Source: Oscillospiraceae bacterium
GTDB taxonomy: Bacteria > Bacillota > Clostridia > Oscillospirales > Acutalibacteraceae
Direction of reading: 5' to 3'
Length of the DNA stretch: 39,917 nucleotides
NCBI GenBank assembly: GCA_031261445.1
Contig: JAISJQ010000065.1
Span: forward strand, 1-39,917
Of the stretch, positions 34,446-39,800 are shown in pieces (the stretch's first letter is position 1; each line of letters begins with the position of its first letter). The notes beneath the pieces were generated by a model. It was not told where the DNA came from, ran no database searches, and saw nothing but the letters and a program-made list of their open reading frames with translations. The translations under genes and the position numbers were made by a program.

Positions 34446-34841
34446 TCATTCGCCATCTTCCAAGGAAAAAGCCTGGGTCATCATTTGCACTCGTTTTTTT
34501 GCCCCTAGACCTGCATAGATCCGCAACAACTCGGTTTCTTCAATCGATAGAGGATGTTCCGAGCCGCTCAGCGTCAAGGCAATGCCAGTGGCGGCCTGTG
34601 CAATATTGCTTCCGTGTGCAACTTGCGACACACCACTAGGGGTTTCTGCTCCAGTGAGTAACCAAGTTGGGGACACACCCAAAAACGCGCTAATCCCCAA
34701 TACGTACTTTGCTGGAGGGTCTGTTTTTCTATTTTTCCAGTTCGCCACAATTTCAGACCCCACACCTAAGTGCCGAGCAAGGCGAGCGCTTTCACCGCGC
34801 TTGTTTCCTAGTTTTGCAAATACACGATCATTAATAGTCAT
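34446..34841 (-). CDS. XRE-family repressor (CI-like)
   Basis: 131 residues. The N-terminal half is a lambda-repressor-like helix-turn-helix domain: RHLGVGSEIVANWKNRKTDP (about 22-41) with the typical LGVSPTWLLTG ending (about 54-64). The C-terminal half is short and lacks the Ser/Lys LexA-type peptidase, so induction by RecA-driven self-cleavage is unlikely. It is the best candidate to bind the ATTCA-AA-TGAAT operators on both sides. The ATG has AAGGGAAG upstream. Confidence 0.88.
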   Translation of the reverse strand: MTINDRVFAKLGNKRGESARLARHLGVGSEIVANWKNRKTDPPAKYVLGISAFLGVSPTWLLTGAETPSGVSQVAHGSNIAQAATGIALTLSGSEHPLSIEETELLRIYAGLGAKKRVQMMTQAFSLEDGE

Positions 34842-34885
34842 ATACTTCCCTTTTGTTATGTGACAAAATTAGTCATTCAAACGGC

Positions 34886-34914
34886 TTGACTTTTAGATTC
34901 AAATGAATTATAAT
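34886..34914 (+). promoter_or_regulatory. Early rightward promoter with repressor operator, TTGACT-17-TATAAT
   Basis: TTGACT (34886-34891) and TATAAT (34909-34914), 17-base spacer. ATTCA-AA-TGAAT (34897-34908) lies in the spacer and shares its last base region with the -10. A further half site, ATTCAAA, is at 34874-34880. Transcription to the left (repressor) starts from the same 45-base gap. Confidence 0.85.
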
Positions 34915-34920
34915 ATACCT

Positions 34921-35024
34921 GTTGCCAATCGCAACGCAAAGAGCAAGCCCCCGAAATAGATGCCCTGATGCGTGTGACAACCACAGTATAGCATATTTTT
35001 CGGGGAATTGCAACCATTGCCAAC
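34921..35024 (+). promoter_or_regulatory. Folded leader of the early operon
   Basis: GTTGCCAAT (34921-34929) pairs with ATTGCCAAC (35016-35024) over eight of nine positions, and inside it CCCCGAAA (34949-34956) pairs perfectly with TTTCGGGG (34998-35005). The nested structure covers the whole leader and ends shortly before the ribosome binding site (AAAGGGG). Confidence 0.45.
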
Positions 35025-35043
35025 AAGAAAGGGGCGTAATAAA

Positions 35044-35220
35044 ATGCCACAAGAAGAGATCGGAACGCGAGAAGCCGCAACACTGCTCGGACTTTCCGTG
35101 CAGCGCGTTCGCAGCATGCACCACAGAGGTACTCTAAAGACGGGAAGGCGTTACTTCGGAGCGTTACTGTTCCAGAAAAGCGAGGTTCTCGAACTGAAAT
35201 CCAAGCGGGATGCCGCCTAA
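35044..35220 (+). CDS. Helix-turn-helix protein, excisionase-like
   Basis: 58 residues. GTREAATLLGLSVQRVRSMHHRGTL is the winged-helix HTH_17 pattern of phage excisionases and MerR-type DNA-binding modules, and it ends with the typical FQKSEVLELKSKR. It is the first gene after the early promoter. The ATG at 35044 is chosen because AAAGGGG precedes it and the frame upstream falls inside the leader structure. It may act as excisionase or as an early regulator. Confidence 0.75.
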   Translation: MPQEEIGTREAATLLGLSVQRVRSMHHRGTLKTGRRYFGALLFQKSEVLELKSKRDAA

Positions 35221-35245
35221 TCCACACTTGAAAGGAAACACCCCC

Positions 35246-35575
35246 ATGACTCTACAAGAAGCAAACGACCGCTTGAAGAAAGCGAAGATCAGTGAAGGCC
35301 AGCTCTGGGCGCTCATCCCGCTGTACCTAACGCTCGACCTGCACAAAGACGACTTTTGCAAAATCATTGATGCGGTGGGTCTCGACACCCTGCTAAGCAG
35401 ATCGGGTCGCTGGGAGCGGCTGGCAAAGGCAGACGCAGACTTTACTACCAAAGAGTGCTACTTGCGTGCCAGAGCCCGCCTCCAAGAGATCGACCGAGAG
35501 CGCGAAGAGCTGGCGGAAATCATAAACAGATACGTTGAGGAGCGCGATCTGCGCAACCTTAACCCTGTCAGTTGA
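35246..35575 (+). CDS. Uncharacterised early protein
   Basis: 109 residues, all helical by pattern, with a charged C-terminal coil (RARARLQEIDREREELAEII, about 83-102). The ATG at 35246 has AAAGGA followed by the C-rich spacer AACACCCCC. No family recognised. Confidence 0.65.
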   Translation: MTLQEANDRLKKAKISEGQLWALIPLYLTLDLHKDDFCKIIDAVGLDTLLSRSGRWERLAKADADFTTKECYLRARARLQEIDREREELAEIINRYVEERDLRNLNPVS

Positions 35576-35590
35576 GAAAGGACACCCCCC

Positions 35591-35920
35591 ATGAAAACCA
35601 AAGCCGAAATCGCCTGCCTAGCCGAGAACGTGGACGTCGTCATCGCCGTCACCCTGGGCACTCTGTACAGAGACAAGAAGAAACGCCTCACACAGGCGGC
35701 GGACACCGTGCGCACACTCTGCGGGAAAGGCGCTATCGGTAATGATACGGATGCGTGCTCACCGATAGCGACTGCCGGCAAACACTTCAAGGACATGGGC
35801 GAAGCCTATGATGATCTGCTCAATAAAACCTATGGGCTGTCGTGGCAGGACATCGCAGAAATCTGGAAGACGTGTCAGTCTAGCGTACTCACCGACCAAA
35901 TCGCCGCGCTCGTTAATTGA
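35591..35920 (+). CDS. Uncharacterised early protein
   Basis: 109 residues, soluble, mixed composition with a middle KHFKDMGEAYDDLLNKTYGL segment. ATG with AAAGGA and the C-rich spacer CACCCCCC. No family recognised. Fifteen bases separate it from the previous gene. Confidence 0.65.
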   Translation: MKTKAEIACLAENVDVVIAVTLGTLYRDKKKRLTQAADTVRTLCGKGAIGNDTDACSPIATAGKHFKDMGEAYDDLLNKTYGLSWQDIAEIWKTCQSSVLTDQIAALVN

Positions 35921-35938
35921 GGAAAGGAGCTCAACCCC

Positions 35939-36145
35939 ATGTATGAATTCTACAACGCGGGAAGTCGTTGCATCGTTCTCGATGGGCGCGGAGAAAGCGC
36001 CCTCATTGCGCGCGTAGACAACAAGCAAATGCCGTTTGTCGTGGTTGGTGTGCTTTGCCGCGAGACGCAAGATTGGTATCACGGGCAATACTTTGATACC
36101 ATCACCAAAGCGATGGAGTACTGGAACAAGCTAAACGCCGCATGA
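35939..36145 (+). CDS. Small early protein, member of a two-copy family in the element
   Basis: 68 residues. It shares a clear pattern with the protein at 39072-39284: CIVLD with ESALIARV...PFVVV, and a C-terminal TITKAMEYWNKL against AITEAVKYWKSI. Both look like a compact beta-strand domain ending in one helix. ATG with AAAGGAG. Function unknown. The following 92 bases hold no gene. Confidence 0.65.
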   Translation: MYEFYNAGSRCIVLDGRGESALIARVDNKQMPFVVVGVLCRETQDWYHGQYFDTITKAMEYWNKLNAA

Positions 36146-36237
36146 GACAAGCCGCGCTTGAAAGTCGGTGAAGAGCGTGCCCGTTGCTGACCCGCCATCA
36201 TTGTCTAGTCCTAAAATCCTATACAAAGGAGCTGCAC

Positions 36238-36492
36238 ATGCCTAAGCGTAACGACGAAATCTTTGCAATGGCCGAGCTGATCGCCGCGCGAACGGGCAAG
36301 GAGTACCTGAACTTTGGCGAGGTGACCAACTACCTTGCGTGCGGCAAAGGAACGGTCAAGGACTACCTTACCGCACAGGGGGTTGACGTGGTGCATGTGG
36401 GTAAGCAAAAGCTCATTAGCGTGTACCAACTGGCAGAAGCGCTAGCGGCCAACAGGTTGCCAATCAACCGAAAAATAACGGCTCGTGCCTAA
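36238..36492 (+). CDS. Small helix-turn-helix protein
   Basis: 84 residues from the ATG at 36238 (AAAGGAG upstream). NFGEVTNYLACGKGTVKDYLTAQGVDVVHVGKQKLISVYQLAEAL has the layout of a winged helix-turn-helix with a following strand, similar to DNA-binding modules of excisionases. Likely an early regulator; partner sites unknown. Confidence 0.6.
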   Translation: MPKRNDEIFAMAELIAARTGKEYLNFGEVTNYLACGKGTVKDYLTAQGVDVVHVGKQKLISVYQLAEALAANRLPINRKITARA

Positions 36493-36553
36493 CAAACACG
36501 CGAGATACTCTATGCCACTCTCCCATTACTACAAGAAAAGAAGAGGAAAAAAC

Positions 36554-36790
36554 ATGACCACAAAACAAACGTGCACCGATTGGCTAAAAGATTTGCTTAA
36601 ACGTTGGCCGTCAATCGCGCTAAATCACTTCCACGAGCTGCGCGAAGAAGAAGGATACACGCCACAAGAATTGGAAGTGGCAATCAAGAAAACCGGAGCA
36701 AAATTTGAGTGGGTGCGCTTACCCAACGGCAAGTACGATGCTGGCTATCATGTAATCCGCGCAAAGAATTTTGTGCCGACTTTTGCATAA
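36554..36790 (+). CDS. Uncharacterised early protein
   Basis: 78 residues from the ATG at 36554 with AAGAGGAAAA upstream. The start KQTCTDWLKDLLKRWPS is helical, and GYTPQELEVAIKKTG resembles a small helix-turn-helix. No family recognised. Confidence 0.55.
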   Translation: MTTKQTCTDWLKDLLKRWPSIALNHFHELREEEGYTPQELEVAIKKTGAKFEWVRLPNGKYDAGYHVIRAKNFVPTFA

Positions 36791-36802
36791 GGAGGGTAGA
36801 TA

Positions 36803-37054
36803 ATGCGTGTGGATATCTCAAAAGTGACAAAACAGGGCGTGCCCATCCCAAAAGAAGCATGGCTTAGCGCGGCCAAGAGCCTTGAACATATTACGCCTAT
36901 TCTCTTTCGTGCGCTTTTGCCAGAAATAAAACAAGACAAGCTCGAAACAGAGCAAGAGCTCTTCCAGGTCTTAAAATTGGCAACGCACGCCCTTACATAT
37001 GTCGGAGAGTTTTGCGCAGAGAATTTGCTCTTCGGAAAGGAGGAATCCACATGA
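36803..37054 (+). CDS. Uncharacterised early protein
   Basis: 83 residues, helical, soluble. ATG with AAGGAGG upstream. Its stop overlaps the ATG of the next small membrane protein by four bases. No family recognised. Confidence 0.6.
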   Translation: MRVDISKVTKQGVPIPKEAWLSAAKSLEHITPILFRALLPEIKQDKLETEQELFQVLKLATHALTYVGEFCAENLLFGKEEST

Positions 37055-37143
37055 AAAAATCTACCAAAAGCCCGCTCATCGCTCTCGCCCTAGTCTTGCT
37101 CTACTTCGCCACCGTGCTGCTCATACTTCACCCGCCCCGCTGA
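37051..37143 (+). CDS. 30-residue single-helix membrane peptide
   Basis: Starts at the ATG overlapping the previous stop (ATGA), with AAAGGAGG ten bases upstream. KKSTKS is followed by a hydrophobic helix (about 8-27), then HPPR and TGA at 37141. The strong ribosome binding site and coupled start make it likely to be translated. Function unknown. Confidence 0.55.
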   Translation: MKKSTKSPLIALALVLLYFATVLLILHPPR

Positions 37144-37181
37144 CGGGCAAGCCCCACAAAATCACAAAAGGAGCACCCACC

Positions 37182-37361
37182 ATGAGCCGATCCGCCCACA
37201 AAGCCTACCAATACTGGCACAGAGGCCAGAGCCACCTTGCCTACCTCGATTCGCCGCCGGGGCGAGCCGAACGCGGCTATCGACCGCCGCGCCCCACGCC
37301 CACGACAGCCAGACAAAAGCCCAAGCCCCGCTACGCCCCCAAGGGCGGGTACATGTTTTGA
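37182..37361 (+). CDS. Basic, proline-rich small protein
   Basis: 59 residues, with about 12 Arg/Lys and 9 Pro residues (PPRPTPTTARQKPKPRYAP) and a GGYMF end. ATG with AAAGGAG and the spacer CACCCACC. Probably disordered and nucleic-acid binding, but this is inference from composition. Confidence 0.5.
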   Translation: MSRSAHKAYQYWHRGQSHLAYLDSPPGRAERGYRPPRPTPTTARQKPKPRYAPKGGYMF

Positions 37362-37373
37362 AAGGAGAACACC

Positions 37374-37592
37374 ATGCAAGACAACGAATTGTTGGGAGAG
37401 ATCCTAAAAGAGAACAACCGCTTAAAAGCCAAAGTAGCGTTTGTCGCTGGCGAATTGTTAGGATTTACGGGCTCCATAGGTGAGGAAAGCGAAGTGCATA
37501 TCCTAAAATCCAGACTGACATTCTTTTTAGACCGCTGGAGCAAAATGCTCACATCCATTGCCGAGCTGGAATTTGGAGAGGAAGGAGGCTAA
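37374..37592 (+). CDS. Uncharacterised small acidic protein
   Basis: 72 residues, helical (LLGEILKENNRLKAKVAFV), acidic overall. ATG with AAAGGAG upstream. Overlap-free, packed four bases before the next ribosome binding region. No family recognised. Confidence 0.55.
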   Translation: MQDNELLGEILKENNRLKAKVAFVAGELLGFTGSIGEESEVHILKSRLTFFLDRWSKMLTSIAELEFGEEGG

Positions 37593-37596
37593 CCCC

Positions 37597-37869
37597 ATGG
37601 ACAGACCCTACAACCAAATCCTACAGGACGTGCCACCTGAAGCACTGACGGAAGAGTTGGCGCGTAGAGGAAGCGAACAGCGCCTAACAGCAGTATCGCT
37701 AGTTGACATTGTACGAGAATTGCGCCGTCGGGAACTCAACGGAAGCGATGTGTATTTCTCATATTGTGGCGACGGTGAGAATTTCGATGAAGACATGCTC
37801 GACATTTCGATAGGCGATACGGAAATAGTGAAAATGTTCTTCCCGGAATTGGAAGATCGATGCGTATGA
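37597..37869 (+). CDS. Uncharacterised early protein
   Basis: 90 residues, acidic C-terminal half (GDGENFDEDMLDISIGDTEI). ATG at 37597 with AAGGAGG and the spacer TAACCCC. Its end overlaps the next gene by ten bases. No family recognised. Confidence 0.55.
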   Translation: MDRPYNQILQDVPPEALTEELARRGSEQRLTAVSLVDIVRELRRRELNGSDVYFSYCGDGENFDEDMLDISIGDTEIVKMFFPELEDRCV

Positions 37870-38234
37870 GCGACCTATTTCAGGCGGAAAAAGGCGCGTG
37901 TTATGACTATGCCCCGCACGGACACAGCGACAAAAGCTATCACTCGTACCTTAAAAAATTGCTTCGCTACGTTTGCGATTTTGAAGATGCGAGATGCCTG
38001 CATAGTTTAGCGCACACCCATAATTTTCTGGAAGTAGAAGCACTCTCCCTATTGGCGGGGTACGCGAAGTCAGAAGACGAGATGCTCTCGGTCTATTGCC
38101 TAGCCCACTTAGGGTCACCCGTCCATACTAAAATGGCGGAAAAACTACAAATCGCGAAGAGTGACTACGTAAGAGAGTTGTTCCAAAGCATTTGCAAGCG
38201 AGAATACTTACAGGCTCTATGCGCGGTTACGTGA
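37860..38234 (+). CDS. Uncharacterised alpha-helical protein
   Basis: 124 residues, helical hairpin pattern (LAHTHNFLEVEALSLLAGYA, DEMLSVYCLAHLGSP) resembling two to three HEAT-like repeats. The ATG at 37860 or 37866 may be used. It starts inside the previous gene. It is the last gene before the RNA cassette. Confidence 0.55.
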   Translation: MRMSDLFQAEKGACYDYAPHGHSDKSYHSYLKKLLRYVCDFEDARCLHSLAHTHNFLEVEALSLLAGYAKSEDEMLSVYCLAHLGSPVHTKMAEKLQIAKSDYVRELFQSICKREYLQALCAVT

Positions 38235-38249
38235 GAAAACGCGCTACCT

Positions 38250-38267
38250 GCACACAAAAGAAGGAGC
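38250..38267 (+). repeat. Left copy of the direct repeat flanking the RNA cassette
   Basis: GCACACAAAAGAAGGAGC (38250-38267) matches GCGCACAAAGAAGGAGC (38881-38897) with one substitution and one extra A. Both contain the AAGGAG ribosome binding site. Confidence 0.6.
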
Positions 38268-38332
38268 TGTCAAGATGAGAAATAACGCAACGGGCGGAGT
38301 AGCTAACCATAACCCGACACAGAAAAATAGGC

Positions 38333-38407
38333 ACTCCCTTAGCTCAACAGAAGAGCCGCCGCCTCATAAGCGGTTGGTTGTTGGTGCAAGTCCAGCAGGG
38401 AGTACCA
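38333..38407 (+). tRNA. tRNA-Met-like gene with CAT anticodon (Met or lysidine-type Ile)
   Basis: Cloverleaf read by hand: acceptor ACTCCCT (38333-38339) pairs fully with AGGGAGT (38397-38403), then A and an encoded CCA (38405-38407). D stem GCTC/GAGC with a seven-base loop AACAGAA, anticodon stem GCCGC/GCGGT with loop CTCATAA (anticodon 38365-38367), variable region TGGTT, and T stem GTTGG/CCAGC with loop TGCAAGT. The D loop lacks the usual GG and the T loop has G in place of the second T, so tertiary D-T contacts would be abnormal. Whether it is charged with Met or Ile is undecided. Confidence 0.8.
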
Positions 38408-38880
38408 GTCCGTGAGATGAGGACGATCTATAATAGTCTCGGTCACGGTTTGACCGTGACGCACACAAGCCCGTAAAAGGGGTGGTTGCTCATGGGATTG
38501 CGTACTAGGGGTGGGGAGTGCGCAGACAGCCTGGAAAGACAGGCGATATGCGGCGGCTAGTGCACGTTGAGGTTCTCATGCCCTCAACAGTCGGAGATGC
38601 GGATTCTTCGCGCCGCAACCGATACCCCGGTGTACACAGAAATGATGGTTGGGACTGGCCACCCAATTGCTGTGGCAAGGTAGCTCCTTGAATGTCGGTT
38701 TGATTCCGGCCACCGGGCAATATGCAGGTAGACCGCTGGGACGGCGCGGGTAACCAATCCCGCAACCTGCGCCACGGCACGTGCCCGCCCGTGCCCAAAC
38801 AATGACGGGATAGGAGTTGCAGGCTGTCGCGGGTTGACGCTCACCAATGGTGACCCCGACACGCGAGGCCTGCACGACCC
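38408..38880 (+). ncRNA. Candidate large structured RNA, GOLLD/ROOL-like in setting
   Basis: About 470 bases directly after the tRNA, with no supported ORF. Helices seen by eye: GTCACGGT/ACCGTGAC (38442-38449 with 38453-38460, 8 bp); TTGCGTACT/AGTGCGCAG (38498-38506 with 38517-38525, 9 bp with two G-T pairs); GCCTG/CAGGC (38529-38533 with 38540-38544); GTTGAGG/CCTCAAC (38566-38572 with 38582-38588); TCGG/CCGA enclosing TGCGG/CCGCA (38591-38622); a cloverleaf-like domain (38626-38717); a three-way junction GCAGGT/ACCTGC (38724-38729 with 38765-38770) holding CCG/CGG and GCGGG/CCCGC hairpins; and a long arm TGCAGGC/GCCTGCA with TGTCG/CGACA and TCACC/GGTGA (38818-38874). A TATAAT is at 38429-38434 but no -35 is evident. 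Class not determined. Confidence 0.65.
38626..38717 (+). ncRNA. tRNA-like domain inside the large RNA
   Basis: CCCGGTG (38626-38632) pairs perfectly with CACCGGG (38711-38717), followed by TA as at tRNA positions 8-9. A T arm GTCGG-TTTGATT-CCGGC (38694-38710) directly precedes the 3' strand. AAGG/CCTT (38677-38680 with 38686-38689) resembles a long variable arm. The D and anticodon parts do not fit a tRNA: CACAG/CTGTG (38635-38639 with 38670-38674) and GGTTGGG/CCCAATT (38647-38653 with 38662-38668) instead make one long arm. There is no CCA. Either a decayed type II tRNA or a structural domain of the RNA. Confidence 0.5.
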
Positions 38881-38897
38881 GCGCACAAAGAAGGAGC
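38881..38897 (+). repeat. Right copy of the direct repeat flanking the RNA cassette
   Basis: GCGCACAAAGAAGGAGC, the partner of 38250-38267. It supplies the ribosome binding site of the next gene. Confidence 0.6.
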
Positions 38898-38905
38898 GAC
38901 TGGCC

Positions 38906-39052
38906 ATGAACAACCAACACGGCGTGATCTACGAAGACCCACATGACCGCCCGATGACGGCAAAAGAATTTGTGCAGGAAAGCATAGGTTGTCTCGCCTT
39001 TCTGGGAAGTCTAATCGTCGTTGGGGCGATGCTGTTCATGTTTTCAAAATAA
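38906..39052 (+). CDS. Small membrane protein
   Basis: 48 residues from the ATG at 38906, with AAGGAG upstream. A polar start (NNQHGVIYEDPHD) is followed by one hydrophobic helix (about 27-46). An upstream in-frame ATG at 38834 lies inside the structured RNA and is rejected. Function unknown. Confidence 0.55.
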   Translation: MNNQHGVIYEDPHDRPMTAKEFVQESIGCLAFLGSLIVVGAMLFMFSK

Positions 39053-39071
39053 GAAAACGGAGGATACGGTC

Positions 39072-39284
39072 TTGCGCACGTTTACTAGCTGGAAATGGGA
39101 TTGCGTGGTTCTCGATCAGAAAGAAACGACCGCCCTTATTGCCCTTACCAACGTAAGCACAAACCCATTTGCCGTAGTAGACAATTATAGCATACATCAT
39201 ACGGATCTTGATATGGTTAAATGCTTTAGCGCAATTACCGAAGCGGTGAAATACTGGAAAAGTATAAAAGGAGACACCCCATGA
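39072..39284 (+). CDS. Second copy of the small two-copy protein family
   Basis: 70 residues from the TTG at 39072, which has CGGAGG nine bases upstream. It aligns with the protein at 35939-36145 through CVVLD, TTALIAL, NPFAVV and AITEAVKYWKSI. Its stop overlaps the next ATG by four bases. Function unknown. Confidence 0.6.
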   Translation: MRTFTSWKWDCVVLDQKETTALIALTNVSTNPFAVVDNYSIHHTDLDMVKCFSAITEAVKYWKSIKGDTP

Positions 39285-39754
39285 ACACGAAAAAAATCAC
39301 AAGTGCGCTTCTCAAAGGAATCCGTGGGAAGATGCCTCCTACTCTTGTCGAAGACGGCAAAGGTATGTGCGGCGTAACCGAGGACGGCGTAGTGATGTAC
39401 ATATTTGCGTCCTGCGAGCTGGAGGTAAACCCGTCGCTAATGAAACAAAACGCGCCTGGGTTGGAACAAGTGCTGAAACGGGCGCTTGCACCTGAAAACG
39501 GTTTTGAGGCGGAAAGCATCAATGACCGAAAAACTACATGGGACGAAGGTTACGAATGTGCTTTGGTCACGCTCACTAGTAGACAAACGGGCAGAAGCGT
39601 CACCATTCGACATGAACTTCTTGCGGTTTTTGGAAAATACCTCACTTTCGCCCTCGACCCCGAAAAACACTGGGTTCTGGTATACGAAGGGGGAAAAGTG
39701 TACCCTTCTGGAATTATATCGGGACTAAAAATCGGCATAGATTTCGACACTTGA
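39281..39754 (+). CDS. Uncharacterised element protein
   Basis: 157 residues, no signal or membrane helix. Beta-rich pattern (GMCGVTEDGVVMYIFASCEL, VTLTSRQTGRSVTI, HWVLVYEGGKVYPSG). ATG with AAAGGAG and the spacer ACACCCC, overlapping the previous stop. No family recognised. Confidence 0.6.
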   Translation: MNTKKITSALLKGIRGKMPPTLVEDGKGMCGVTEDGVVMYIFASCELEVNPSLMKQNAPGLEQVLKRALAPENGFEAESINDRKTTWDEGYECALVTLTSRQTGRSVTIRHELLAVFGKYLTFALDPEKHWVLVYEGGKVYPSGIISGLKIGIDFDT

Positions 39755-39800
39755 AGCGGCGTTCGAAAAAATGACATTTATTGCGTAGGGGATGACAGCC

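Noticed and set aside
34877-35227. Minus-strand frames across the early leader and excisionase-like gene
   Set aside because: They oppose the early transcript, lack ribosome binding sites and overlap the operator; the plus-strand gene has a recognisable helix-turn-helix.
38626-38717. Calling the cloverleaf-like domain a functional tRNA-Ser or tRNA-Ala
   Set aside because: No anticodon arm with a seven-base loop and T33 can be formed, a competing long arm pairs better, and CCA is absent.
38408-38880. RNase P RNA, tmRNA or a group I/II intron as the identity of the structured RNA
   Set aside because: I found no RNase P conserved blocks, no tmRNA tag frame ending at a tRNA-Ala-like 3' end, no group II domain V pattern, and no intron-encoded protein.
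38505-38944. Three overlapping minus-strand frames of 97 to 122 codons across the structured RNA
   Set aside because: No ribosome binding site, opposite to all surrounding genes, and frames of this size are expected by chance in GC-rich DNA. The paired helices explain the region better.
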